Shown piece after piece: positions 40,069-51,164 of a DNA stretch of 64,000 nt. This DNA is from Mesorhabditis belari (lineage: Eukaryota > Nematoda > Chromadorea > Rhabditida > Rhabditidae): the NCBI GenBank assembly GCA_958450365.1, contig CAUEEP010000934.1, positions 2,135,501 to 2,199,500 of the forward strand. The letters run 5' to 3'. The position numbers were made by a program, and so were the translations under genes. The notes beneath the pieces are model-generated. The model had not been told where the DNA came from, made no database searches, and saw only the letters and a program-made list of their open reading frames with translations. Numbering within the stretch: the stretch's first letter is position 1; each line of letters starts with the position of its first letter.

Positions 40069-41624
40069 ATGACAGCTTTATCTTTATTCGCAAGCTCTTC
40101 GCCTTTATTAGTAAGTTTTTTTCTTTTCTTTGTTTTTAACACTTAGTTTTGTTGTTATTGTTGCTTATTTTTCACTTGATTGCTTATTTTTGTTAATCGT
40201 TTTTCATTTTCAATTAACTAACTAACTTAGCTTTTACCGGAGATGAAAGGTGATTAATATATTGAACCTGTGTTGTTGTTAACAGTGTTGTTAACAGTGT
40301 TGTTAACAGTGTTGTTATACAAGTTGTTAACAGTGTTGTTATACAAGTTGTTAACAGTGTTGTTATACAAGTTGTTAACAGTGTTGTTATACAAGTTGTT
40401 AACAGTGTTGTTAACAGTGTTGTTATACAAGTTGTTAACAGTGTTGTTATACAAGTTGTTCTACAAGTTGTTCTACAAGTTGTTCTACAAGTTGTTATAC
40501 AAGTATTGACTAAAAGCTAAATTGGTTATTTTTTAATCTAGCTATAATAAACCTTTTTGTTTAGTGGCACGGAAACAAAGCTTGAAAAGCCGCGCTGCTG
40601 TCGTATGGTTGCTCACTCGGGACGACCTTCAACAAGCCGATCGACAGCATCTCCTCGCGCAATTCCACCTTGTCTTCCCGATGTACCATGTATGTTCTAT
40701 TTTCTTAATTTAATTTATGAAAACCTTAGTTCACTGAAAAAGCCTGGGCAAAAGTGGTGAGACGTGCACTCCTCGAGGTTGAAAAGAAATTGTGGGCCAC
40801 GGACGAAGAAGACGACTCGGAATCAGGCTCATCGATCTCTATAAGTGTTGGCAACGTCAGTATCAACTCTTTGGTAACTCTTTCTAGTTAGAATTATACC
40901 ATTTTTTTTCTTTGCAGTCGCATGAAGTGGAAGATCAAGAACAGCTCGAAGCTAATCAAGAAGCCTCTTCTTCAAGTGTTTCACAAGCCGACACCCGGCT
41001 CATTCGTTTGGAGAAAAAGCTCGACAAAGTTACCAATGAAGTCCACAATGTCTTGCAGGTTCAGAGATTTATTAGATTTCATTATCTGGTGCTAATAAAC
41101 TTCGTGGAGGCACTTCGATCAGACTTGGTCAGACCCTGATTCTAGACGTGTTTTCTAATCTTGTTTTACGTTTCCTGGGGTAATCAAATACTTATTCTTC
41201 TTAAGCATCGATTGATGATATTTTTAGAATCTTTTGAACAAATTATCCCTTTGTATTTTGCTTCTCTCTTCATTTTTAAGCTAAGCAACACTACAGAAGT
41301 AAATCTTCAGCTAGCTTATTAAAATATCAATAAAAAATTGTTCAGAATTGGTCTAAAAATATTAAAAATAGATTCATCATGCTTGATTACCCCGGAAAAA
41401 GTAAAATAACGTTGGTAAAACAGTCAAAACAATATCAACAAAACAAATCAAAAGATACAATCTGACCGAATCGAGTTAAAGGGGTTTCCGCGAAGTTTAT
41501 TACCTATTATAGTACCTATTCTAGTACCTATTATCTTCTATTTTTAACGTAATCTTTTGTCAATCTGTAATTTTAGCTTCTCGGATACGAAGGCAATGAG
41601 AAAAAGCTTCGTCGAGGCCTGTGA
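40069..41624 (+). CDS. Hypothetical 172-aa protein with C-terminal coiled coil
   Basis: Six exons, 40069-40110, 40231-40249, 40565-40689, 40730-40873, 40918-41058 and 41577-41624, give one 172-aa frame. The second exon has only 19 nt (LLPEMK plus one base) and is needed to bring the start exon into phase with exon 3. The N-terminus MTALSLFASSSPLLLLPEMK is hydrophobic; a basic/aromatic middle (SRAAVVWLLTRDDL, FPMYHFTEKAWAKVV) is followed by an acidic Ser-rich stretch (ATDEEDDSESGSS) and a heptad-like helix (RLIRLEKKLDKVTNEVHNVL). It ends LLGYEGNEKKLRRGL. The family was not recognised. The gene lies downstream of CC2D2A on the same strand, and the array at 40268-40505 lies in its intron 2. Confidence 0.62.
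40268..40505. repeat. AACAGTGTTGTT / ATACAAGTTGTT 12-mer array
   Basis: Two related 12-mers alternate. The array fills most of the intron after the 19-nt exon. Confidence 0.93.
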
Positions 41625-42480
41625 AAAGATCAACAATGAGATCAACAATGAGAAGTCAGCGTCAATCAAATACGATGAATACTTTTTTTGCGCTTTATGA
41701 TCATTTTCTAGTTCTATCGCGCTATTTGACGTTATTGACTTGGAATTGAATCAATAAATCAATAAATTGATTTATTGATTTATTGATTCAATAAATCAAT
41801 AAATTGAATCAATAATTCTTGGAATTGAATCAATAAATCCGAAACAAAAAAAACCTGCAAAGCAAAGGCAGCTTTTTTTTGCTACAAGCAAAAAAAGCTT
41901 CCTTATTTAGCCTTAACAAGCCTTGTTTAAAAGAAGACTTTCCACCAGATAGTACCAGCTCAGAGATTCTGATTCAAATTTTCTCTTTTCTATAAGTGTG
42001 AAGTCATTCAGTCAATCGGATACTTGAGATTGAGCCAATCGGATAAAAACCAATGCTATATAACAAGATTCTAGATGCTATATAAACTAACTGAATGTCT
42101 CTTGTTCTAGGTTATCGTCTTGGACAATATATTGTATTGCAATACCCAAATTCTGTCCCTGATTTGATTGAATTGTCATTGCGATTAATGCCGTTTATCT
42201 TTACCCAAATTTGAAGAGATAAGGAACCGAATTTAGTGAGATAAGGAACCGAATCTTTACTTTATTTTTCAGCGTTTTGCTTTGCTTTTGCTAATACTTG
42301 TTTTTGAAGTAAAGAAATAAAAATTACAAAAATAAGTTATACAAACAGCAAAAGAACATAGGAAATGGAGAGCTAAGGCTTGAGGCTTGAGGTTTTTACA
42401 GACTTTAATAACGTAATAGATAAGCCCGTTGATATTTCATATATCCACCAGCAAGACAACATGACTTTGTGTCGATGATA
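41625..42480. other. Intergenic AT-rich DNA
   Basis: Contains a short ATAAATCAATAAATTGATT palindrome (41745-41830). No gene was seen. Confidence 0.5.
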
Positions 42481-42672
42481 CCGTATTTTCTCTAATAGTA
42501 GTGCACCCCGATGAGCCGAGTTGGTGACTATTTTATGGTTTCTGAGTTTTCACAGAAGCTCAACTCTCTAATCATCGTCAAGATCACATCGTCAGCTACA
42601 TTTTCCGACCCCACATCGATAGGTTCTGATAAGCGGTTCTCGAGATCTCGAGGAATTTAGGCAACGCTCGAG
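42481..42672. mobile_element. MITE family B, truncated copy
   Basis: Begins after TA with CCGTATTTTCTCTAATAGTA, then follows the element at 12650-12868 in reverse orientation, and stops near 42672 without the second end. Confidence 0.85.
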
Positions 42673-43271
42673 ACGGGGTTTGATGTGATTTAATGGATTT
42701 GATGGATTTCCGTGATATCGTCTGTGATAACACGATTCGATGTGATGTGAAAGTGTTGATTGAGAGTTTGGACGAGAATGCGGGTTCGTTTTAAGGAGAG
42801 GGACATGTTTTTTGCATTTTTTTTACTTTTTCTAGGGTAATCTAGAGTTTCTACGGTTCACCAGCTTAACAAAGCCAATACCAGCCAATACCAGTTCCTC
42901 TTTCAACACCACCATTGCCTTTAATGCCCAGATTCTGTAGCCGAGCTTCGAAATCGGAGTAGCAGCAAGCATATAACTAAATCAGGAAGAATAATCATCA
43001 GTCCATCCAGAAGCATATAACTAAATCACAGTTTTTCTGAATCTTTAGTGATTTTAAAATGAGAAAACTAAAAAAAACAATTATAATGATCACTATTTTT
43101 AAAAAATTTTACGTCAAATACGTGATTAGAAATGTTTATTTGTATAGCCTAGATAATCAAAGTTTGATGTGTTCATTGTTTCTCACGATTCCCATTGAGT
43201 CACCAGTTGAGCGAAATAATCATTCTGATTGCTGCCGGTGTAGAGAGTCTGAAAAGACAAAAGATTTTCTG

Positions 43272-43565
43272 AGGCGCCGCTTAAAGGAGCGCCGCTTAAA
43301 GGAGCGCCGCTTAAAGGAGCGCCGCTTAAAGGAGCGCCGCTTAAAGGAGCGCCGCTTAAAGGAGCGCCGCTTAAAAGGAGCGCCGCTTAAAGGAGCGCCG
43401 CTTAAAGGAGCGCCGCTTAAAGGAGCGCCGCTTAAAGGAGCGCCGCTTAAAGGAGCGCCGCTTAAAGGAGCGCCGCTTAAAGGAGCGCCGCTTAAAGGAG
43501 CGCCGCTTAAAGGAGCGCCGCTTAAAGGAGCGCCGCTTAAAGGAGCGCCGCTTAAAGGAGCGCCG
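43272..43565. repeat. GGAGCGCCGCTTAAA 15-mer array
   Basis: About 20 nearly identical GC-rich 15-bp units; one extra A at about 43375 shifts the phase. Both strands stay open (KERRL/KGAPL and SGAPL/KRRSF repeats), but nothing shows translation. Confidence 0.95.
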
Positions 43566-43871
43566 TAATCAAATGAACGCCAATGCAACCCATCGGCCAC
43601 CGATGCACGGTTGTGTCGAAAAAAATCGGCTTAAAACGAGAGGCTCAAAACCTCAATGCCAGTTTGGCGGTGATTACGCGCCATTCGGTAGCTAATTTTC
43701 ACATCATTGGAATCAGCGTAAAATTCTGCGCCGAATGGTCTATATATCATCGGAAAAGGCCACGGGGGACATTCTTCCCTTGTGAATATTTCAATTTCGG
43801 ATACTACGGATACAATTTCGGATTCAACTTAAGTGTAAAATTCGGTGCTCTCCTATTTTACATGCAAATGA

Positions 43872-44568
43872 ATTGGTACTTGTGGAGTATCCGGGGGGGG
43901 GTCTTTCAATATCCGGGGGGGTAAAATTTTAAGATCCGGGGGGGCAAAATTTTAACTTTTTTATACTTTTTTTTTTACTTTTTGACCATTCTGCTACTTT
44001 TATCAATCTTTTGCACCTATCGCTTTCAGAGTTTAAAAGAAGAACGAAAATATTGCTCATGATCTGATTAATGGTCTAAAGATCAATAGATTAACGCAAA
44101 TTCCGTGAAATTTTACATTTACTTTTACATTTACATAGGCTTTGTAACTAAAAATAAAATTCTTGAGGCAAATGTTTAACCTTTTGTTAAACCCTTAAAC
44201 TTAAACCTTTAAACTTATATCATTTTGCGTTAATTTTAGCGTTTTAAATAGAATTTCATCAATTTAGTGTGAAAATGTTTGCCGCCAACTAGGATATTAT
44301 CAACATTTCTAATAATGACATAAAAAAATTTCGTAGAAGTTACGTTTTTTGATCGAGTATCACCTCGAATCACGTAATCAAGTAATCACCTCGAATAAAT
44401 TGAATATCTTTACATTTGAAGGGAAATTGCCACCAAATCACTTAAGCGGCTGAATATCTTTAAAAGGGGTCGTGTATAACGTATATAAAATTTTACCCCC
44501 CCGGATCTTAAAATTTTACCCCCCCGGATATTGAAAGACCCCCGGATACTCCACAAGTACCAATGAAT
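43872..44568. mobile_element. Fold-back element with G-run / C-run arms
   Basis: GGTACTTGTGGAGTATCC at the left end returns inverted at the right end. The left arm holds three G runs of 7 to 9 spaced by about 20-25 nt, mirrored by C runs in the right arm (44500-44545). The middle is AT-rich. No coding capacity. Confidence 0.85.
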
Positions 44569-44605
44569 TGATCTCTTGACTTGATAAGGAATTTCTCTTT
44601 TATAT

Positions 44606-44690
44606 TAGGTTGATGCATAAGTCTTTTCGTTTTTTTCGTACTTCTGTTAGTAGCTTCTGTAGCAGCTGAAATGTTTTTCGTACTTCTTTT
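44606..44690. mobile_element. Mariner-type MITE, solo left end (C2)
   Basis: TTAGGTTGATGCATAAGTCT followed by TTTTCGTACTTCTGTTAG matches the left end of the element at 44946, but no right end follows. Confidence 0.75.
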
Positions 44691-44732
44691 GGACCTGGTG
44701 AAACTTTGCTTTACGGTCATTTCAAATTCAGG

Positions 44733-44872
44733 GTTCCGGAGCTAAAACATCGACCTCTCGCTCCACGCCACCTTCAGCAAACATTACCGAACCTGAGCTG
44801 AATCGAGACGTTCCCAGCGCTCAACAACAACGAGAAGAAATGGAAAGGAATCTGATTGATCGACCAAACAAG
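44733..44872 (+). other. Isolated candidate exon (Ser/Thr-rich)
   Basis: AAATTCAG acceptor, open frame beginning GSGAKTSTSRSTPPS and ending LIDRPNK, then a GTAAGG donor. Codon-like quality and flanking splice sites suggest a real exon. It is in phase 0 and could be an alternative 3' exon of the gene at 40069-41624, or part of an unidentified gene. No downstream partner could be fixed; a possible reading at about 46005-46133 (RADICGVSLITLVL) is weak. Confidence 0.35.
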
Positions 44873-44945
44873 GTAAGGATTTGGATATGCTTAAGTAGAC
44901 TTATTCTTTAGTTTAAGTCAAGTTTAACGATTTAACTTCTAAATA

Positions 44946-45466
44946 TTAGGTTGATGCATAAGTCTTTTCGTTTTTTTCGTACTTCTGTTAAAAAGTAACA
45001 AATTCACGAATTAATCTATAGTTTGCTCTATAAAAAAAGGGTTTTTTGGTTCAGTTTCCATCTTTTTAAATGAATTTCGGTTCACTTTCAAGCAAATTCG
45101 AGAGTGAAAAACGCCTTTTTCGTAAAAATCTATAAAAAACTCTACGGAAAAATTGGCTGAATGAATTTCTCTGAAATTTTGGCGAAATATCAAACTTTTT
45201 TTTTCTCTATCTTTTATCTATTGACACGAAGATAGGTTTTCTTTAGCTAAGGTGTCTAAACCGCATCATCGAGTTAGCCCTTTTTGACTACCCGACTTCA
45301 TACTCTCAAGAAAATCCAGGCATAAAATATTTTTAAACCCGTTTTAATGTTATTTTGCAGAAAAATAATTGGTTTTTCTAATGAAATCAACCGTAGTTTA
45401 ATTGGTGCATTTGTTGGCTTGAAACGGCAGACGAAAAGGAACAAAAAGACTTATGCATCAACCTAA
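44946..45466. mobile_element. Mariner-type non-autonomous element (C3)
   Basis: 521 bp with ends TTAGGTTGATGCATAAGTCT and the inverse. Internal text includes TTTTCGTACTTCTGTT on the left and a region echoing C1 on the right (AAATCAACCGTAGTTTAATT). No transposase frame. Confidence 0.88.
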
Positions 45467-45539
45467 TAGATAGAGGGTGACCAAAAGGACCCTTTTTTCA
45501 AGAGTTCTCGCTCTTTTTCACTGAAAAGATTGTCAAATG

Positions 45540-46015
45540 ATTTCTCAAAGATTCCTCAAAGATTCCTCAAAGATTCCTCAATATTCCTCAATGATTCCTC
45601 AATGATTCCTCAATGATTCCTCAATATTCCCAAAGATTCCTCAAAGATTCCTCAATGATTCCTCAAAGATTCCTCAATATTCCTCAATATTCCCAAAGAT
45701 TCCTCAAAGATTCCTCAAAGATTCCTCAAAGATTCCTCAATGATTCCTCAATATTCCTCAATGATTCCTCAATGATTCCTCAATGATTCTTCAAAGATTC
45801 CTCAATGATTCCTCAATATTCCTCAATATTCCTCAATATTCCTCAATGATTCCTCAATATTCCTCAATGATTCCTCAATGATTCCTCAATGATTCCTCAA
45901 TGATTCCTCAATATTCCTCAATGATTCCTCAATATTTCTCAATATTCCTCAAAGATTCCTCAAAGATTCCTCAAAGATTCCTCAAAGATTCCTCAATGAT
46001 TCCTCAATGATCCCC
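45540..46015. repeat. GATTCCTCAA / TATTCCTCAA 10-mer array
   Basis: About 45 units with A/T/G changes at two positions. Confidence 0.95.
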
Positions 46016-46964
46016 ACTTTCCCGCGAACATCGACGACTCGAGCTGACATTTGTGGAGTTTCGTTGATCACACTCGTTCTGCAATGCGCTTTTATATCTA
46101 TTCAGCAAATAGTAATATAGTAATTCCAGTAATATAGTTGCCAAATGTTTGCTCTAAATCCTTAGACTAGACTGAGAAGATTGTTTGAACAGAGGGGATT
46201 CTGTGAGACCGTATTTCTTCTATTAGTATGAGAACTTTCAATAGAATGACATGTCATTCTAATAGAAGATTAACGGTAGATTTTTTTAGTGTCTATTGAT
46301 CTCTGTCTATTGATCTATTGATAAGAGAAACCAATCAAGGTTGATGAATCGATCAAGGTTTATCAACATCTGCACCTGTTTAGTTGAAACCTCTTTCCAA
46401 GAGCCTTCAATAGATGATGACGAAGTTCCCGGGTGCCAATCAAAAAGTAGATCGTCTGGACTAAGGTGTTTCTTAACTCTTTTGAAGAACAACTTGAACA
46501 GAGAGACATACAATCCCTCGGCGAATCCGAGACCGATACCAGAAATGTTTCTCGTTTTCCAACTGTAGCTCAACGTGGAATTCAGGTAGAAAAGCGTTCC
46601 ATAGACAAAAGTGGAAATGACGAGGAAACCCATTAATCGAGTTAGCATCTAGAAAGGAGTTTATGTTTGGAAAGAAGTTTAACTCATTTAGCAATGTAAT
46701 TAAAAATTCTGAGCCCTTTTTGTGGTGAATCAGCTAGAAACGAGCAGCTGGAATAGCTGGAATAGTAATGACATTTGTATGACGTAAAATCTGTATTTCT
46801 CCATGCTGTTTATATTATTAGATACTAGATTATTAGCGTTTATTCTACTCGTTTAATATTAGCAAAAATTGAAAGAATTCTATCGTAAAATAGCTGAAAA
46901 ATTCAAGTTTCAAAATAACGAATAAACATTTTTATGAAAGAGGTCTTTACAAGAAATCATTTGA

Positions 46965-47185
46965 AGCAATCCTTACAAGCAATGCTTACAACCAATCCTT
47001 ACAACCAATCCTTACAACCAATCCTTGCAACCAATCCTTACAACCAACCCTTACAACCAGTCCTTACAACCAATCCTTGCAACCAATCCTTACAACCAAT
47101 CCTTACAACCAATCTTTACAACCAATCCTTGCAACCAACCCTTACAACCAATCCTTACAACCAATCCTTACAACCAACCCTTTTT
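46965..47185. repeat. TTACAACCAATCC 13-mer array
   Basis: About 17 units in a receptor intron. Confidence 0.93.
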
Positions 47186-47494
47186 GAGTTAATGTTAATG
47201 TTAAATGTTAAAAGTAGGCTTTCTTCTCGATCTTCTATCTAACCTGCATCGATTTCGCGTTTTCTGTCAGCTGATATCTCCTCGATAGGGTGTAATTCGA
47301 CGAGTATCGCTTTCGAATTTTTCTCTCATTTATCGAGATCATAAAACCGACTAGCTAGACAAATGAATGCATTTTTAGAAGTCGATATCACACTTACAAT
47401 TCCACCGATAACGATGATAAAGACTACAAAAGTCGCAGTGATCATTTTTGAGATGAGACCTGAAAATTCTCTTCATTGTGAGCGCCGTTTAAAA

Positions 47495-47612
47495 GAGCTA
47501 GAGCCTGAGCTAGAGCCTGAGCCTGAGCTAGAGCCTGAGCTAGAGCCTGAGCTAGAGCCTGAGCCTGAGCCTGAGCTAGAGCTGAGCCTCAGGCTCTAGA
47601 GCTAGAGCCTCA
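47495..47612. repeat. GAGCCTGAGCTA array
   Basis: 12-mer/6-mer array in the receptor intron whose 5' end is the suspected GC donor. Confidence 0.88.
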
Positions 47613-47929
47613 AAACTAGCCAAAGGTGTAGAGATTTGCGAAAAAAGCTGCGACAAGAAAGGGGAAAACGAGTAGGGCTTTCAACTCTTTATGATAATAT
47701 TTCTTCTCGTAGGTGTCGACGAGGATGATGGCGATGATTCGCTCGAGTAGAAGAATCGAAAGAACGGCTAAAACTATGCAAATTTCTAGCAATCGGCTGA
47801 TGATGTTCTGCAAAAAAGCCCACTAACTTGCATTCGCCGTCCATACGAAAATGCAAAAGGATGAAGAGAAAATGATTGGGATCAAGCAAGAGTTCCATGC
47901 TGAATCGGTTGAATCAGATTTGGTATGGT

Positions 47930-48045
47930 TTCTAGAGATCTAGAGATCTAGATCTAGAGATCTAGAGCTTTAGATCTCTAGTTCTTTAGATCTCTAGTTC
48001 TTTAGATCTCTAGATCTCTAGTTCTTTAGCTCTCTAGTCCTTTAG
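47930..48045. repeat. TAGATCTCTAGTTCTT array
   Basis: Palindromic AGATCT/TCTAGA-rich tandem units in a receptor intron. Confidence 0.88.
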
Positions 48046-48569
48046 TCTCTCAAAACTATTGCTCAATCTCACTCTCTGCTTGAACTTCACAAGTCACAGG
48101 GATCTGATAATAGATGTAGATCAGTCGAGCCATCGAAAACGGATACACATTGTAAAGAGAGGCCAAGAAGAGCGTTTGGATGTTTGGGTGAAGCATCGAA
48201 ATCATTATGTATAGAAGATCTTTCTCAAATCGAATCAAACCTTTCTCTCCTTCCAGAACCAATGCAACATTGGGATCGTGAAATAACAAATCAAATAGAT
48301 CACAAACTCTACTCCATAGCCGAGGAAAACGAATTGCACAATTTGATCCTCATTAGCTGCCGAGATGTTGATCGATATCATAAGTTGAAGTTTCATTCAG
48401 AAAAACAAAACCAAAATGAAACAAAATGGCAATGCGATAGATGAAAAAACAGGTGAAAGAGAAGTTGGAGAGAAGCCGAGTCTTTTCCAAATCGAGTTTC
48501 CCCAAATCGATTGCCACAAGCAGCCCAATAAACAAATGAAAATGCTAGGCTCAATCTATGTAATAATTA

Positions 48570-49247
48570 CAGTGGTGCGTCATAATTATTGCAACAAGAG
48601 TTCAAAGACCGTTCAAAGTTTTAAAGAAGAATGTGATGTCATGGGTGTGTAAAGCCAATAACAATCAAAATTGGACCTTCATGCAAGATGGAGCTCCCGC
48701 TCACACGAAGAAGACGGTTCAGGACTGGTGTGTGATCAACTTTCCCTCAGTCCAAGGATGAATGGATCCAAGGATGAATGGATCCAAGGATGAATGGATC
48801 CAAGGATGAATGGCCTCCAAACTCATCGGATCTCAATGTGATGGACTTTTCCATTTGGGCAATCTTAGAGGCTAATGTCTGCTCCTTGACCTTGAAGAAG
48901 TCTTTGACCTTGAAGAAGTCTTTGACCTTGAAGAAGTCTTTGACCTTGAAGAAGTCTTTGACCTTGAAGAAGTCTTTGACCAAAGGATGGAAGGCGATTC
49001 CTCAAGATGACATTCGGGTCGCAGTGAAGGCATATCCGAACTGATTAAGGGCTGTTATCAAGGCTGTTATCAAGGCTGTTATCAAGGCTGTTATCAAGGC
49101 AAAAGGCGGCCATATCGAATGATCTCTTGTTTCCTTATTTGTTACTGTTAGATAAAGCTATTTCTGTTTAAAAAAATCTTCTTCCAGTGAAACTTCTTGG
49201 TGTGCAATGCCTTGAGTATCTTGTTGCAATAATTATGACGCACTCTG
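48570..49247 (+). mobile_element. Tc1/mariner-superfamily relic
   Basis: Ends CAGTGGTGCGTCATAATTAT and an inverse copy (CTTGTTGCAATAATTATGAC, GCACTC) enclose a broken transposase C-terminal half: NWTFMQDGAPAHTKKTVQDW, then PPNSSDLNVMDFSIWAIL. Two arrays have expanded inside it: AAGGATGAATGGATCC four times (48755-48815) and CTTGAAGAAGTCTTTGAC six times (48890-48985). The left flank is TA; the right end has decayed. Confidence 0.85.
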
Positions 49248-49555
49248 GACAATGGTGGAAAAAAGAAGAATTCAATATTTTGTTGGACAATCTTTAATGA
49301 TTGCATCCATTCGTCTGGGCGACCAAAACCAAGACCAAGACTTGCAGGTCATAGCTTACTGGCAGGTGACCAAGAATTACCGCAACAACATCGTATTATG
49401 TTATGAGCCCCATTTAATTTTTTGTTTACCTATTTTTATAGTTTTTGTGTATTTTTCTTATTTTATGGTATGATTACTAACTTTCAATACATTAGTATCC
49501 TTGTTTTCAGCCATGGGGAAAGTTTCTCCACATCGACAATTGATCCTTGATTGTC

Positions 49556-50040
49556 GGCAGCTCAAGCCGACGCTCGACGCTCCCGACGGAGCTCAAGCCG
49601 ACGCTCGACGCTCCCGGCGAAGCTCAAGCCGACGCTCCCCACGCTCCCGACGGAGCTCAAACCGACGCTCGACGCTCCCCACGCTCCCGACGGAGCTCAA
49701 GCCGAGGCTCGACGCTCCCGACGCTCCCGACGGAGCTCAAACCGACGCTCGACGCTCCCGGCGAAGCTCAAGCCGACGCTCGACGCTCCCGACGGAGCTC
49801 AAGCCGAGGCTCGACGCTCCCGACGCTCCCGACGGAGCTCAAACCGACGCTCGACGCTCCCCACGCTCCCGACGGAGCTCAAGCCGAGGCTCGACGCTCC
49901 CGACGCTCCCGACGGAGCTCAAACCGACGCTCGACGCTCCCCACGCTCCCGACGGAGCTCAAGCCGACGCTCGACGCTCCCGACGGAGCTCAAGCCGACG
50001 CTCGACGCTCGCGACGGAGGTCAAGCCGATCTCAAAGCGC
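49556..50040. repeat. GC-rich minisatellite (GACGCTCCCGACGGAGCTCA)
   Basis: Roughly 480 bp of units of about 9, 15 and 24 bp, giving open Arg/Ser/Pro-rich frames in all three plus-strand phases. The homogeneity and multi-frame openness argue against coding. The composition is far more GC-rich than its neighbours. Confidence 0.92.
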
Positions 50041-50179
50041 CTGAATGTCCCCCAGAAGCCTCGTTTCTTAAACCATTCAACGTTATGAAACTCTGGGCAC
50101 AGTTTCTGATCGCCAGAAAAAGGAAGAGGTGCAAAATGGATAAGACACACATTCAACGAATTGACGAATGAAGTTCTTT

Positions 50180-50825
50180 ACCAATTTCTTGGAGTTCATG
50201 ATGTTTTCCTTTACGAAAGCTCTATGAAATGAAAGCTTGATGCTCAAAGTTTTTCTTTTAGTATTTAGCTAAATGCTAAGTGCTAAATTTAACAAAAATT
50301 TGTTTTTTTTCGACTTTTCATGCTAAATCTGTGATTAGTTTTTTGATATCTTTGTTTAAAGCAAAGCAAATCATCATACAATCATCATACAATCATCAAA
50401 CAATCAAATCATCATAATATGCAAATTAATACAGAATAAAAACCGGCAAAAACAACCTGGGACCAAGAAAACAACCGAAAAAGGCACACAAAATTCGTTT
50501 GCGCGTAAATTTTGGTCATCTAGCGCAGCGATTTCAAAGTTTTTTTGTTTTTTGCAAATCCTGGAACGCACTGCGGCAGATAACAATAGAAAAAAAAACT
50601 AAAAATGCGAAAATTTCTCGAATTCTCGAATACCTGAAATGCTACCGTCACCCGGCTATAAAATGACCAGAAAACCGTAAAAATTGCTTCTAAACACCGT
50701 AATCTTTGCTTAAATACGAGAAAATAATATTTAAAAAGACATAAAACTTAAAAAGTCATTTAAAAAGACATATTTTAAAAGACATAAGACTATCAAACTG
50801 GACCCTAAGCCCTGAAAATGAGAAA
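50180..50825. other. AT-rich spacer
   Basis: No gene was recognised. CAATCATCATA repeats occur near 50380. Confidence 0.5.
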
Positions 50826-50829
50826 ATAA

Positions 50830-51100
50830 TTGAACGAGAAGGAGAAGGAGAAGGAGGAGGAGGAGGAGAAGGAGAAGGAGAACGAGGACGAGGACGAGGA
50901 GGAGAAGGAGAAGGAGAAGGAGAACGAGGAGGAGAAGGAGAACGAGGAGGAGAACAAGAACGAGGAGGAGAACAAGAACGAGAACGAGAATGGGAACGAG
51001 GAGGAGAAGGAGAAGGAGAACGAGAAGGAGAAGGAGAACGAGAACGAGAATGGGAACGAGAACGAGGGCGAGGAGGAGAAGGAGAACGAGAAAACGCTAT
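50830..51100. repeat. Purine-only GAGAAG/GAGGAG/GAACGAG array
   Basis: About 270 nt of almost unbroken purines on the plus strand. Lies about 65 bp beyond the stop codon of the zinc-finger gene, i.e. in its 3' flank. Confidence 0.93.
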
Positions 51101-51164
51101 CGGAAATAATATAGAAAATAAGTGAATAAGCGACAAAAGGCTAATAAATCAATAAGAATTCGAA

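Larger units (their letters stand above)
46307..48540 (-). pseudogene. Sre-like nematode chemoreceptor, probably damaged
   Basis: Seven-transmembrane G-protein-coupled receptor. Readable exons: about 48540-48415, 48360-48248, about 48204-48073, 47899-47847, 47807-47621, 47459-47398, 47354-47244 and 46648-46375 (reading on to a stop at 46307). Sre hallmarks are MLHPNIQTLFLASLYNVY, LLLERIIAIILVDTYEKK and YTLSRRYQLTENAKSMQ, with hydrophobic segments FVIYLICYFTIPML, CLIPIIFSSSFCIF, ALLVFPFLVAAFFANLY and TFVVFIIVIGGILVGF. Two joints are abnormal: the acceptor before MLHPN reads TTTCG instead of TTTCAG (48205), and the exon ending ACC-TTT-G at 47621 needs a GC donor. The N-terminus is not found, and the Tc-type relic at 48570-49247 lies where it should be. 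It may be a pseudogene, or a live gene with one sequence error. Confidence 0.72.

Noticed and set aside
43059..43600. Frames with KERRL/KGAPL and SGAPL repeats
   Set aside because: 15-bp tandem repeat; both strands are open equally and one frameshifting base occurs in the array.
47808..47827. A 20-nt intron in the receptor gene
   Set aside because: It does not keep the frame. A 41-nt intron starting GTATGG at 47846 does, and also removes an in-frame TAG.
49501..50171. Arg/Ser/Pro-rich frames of about 200 codons
   Set aside because: Minisatellite with all three plus-strand phases open; no homology and abrupt composition change.
50756..51136. Ser/Arg/Pro-rich and Glu/Lys-rich frames
   Set aside because: Purine-only simple repeat; the acidic C-terminus of the zinc-finger protein is a separate, adjacent exon.
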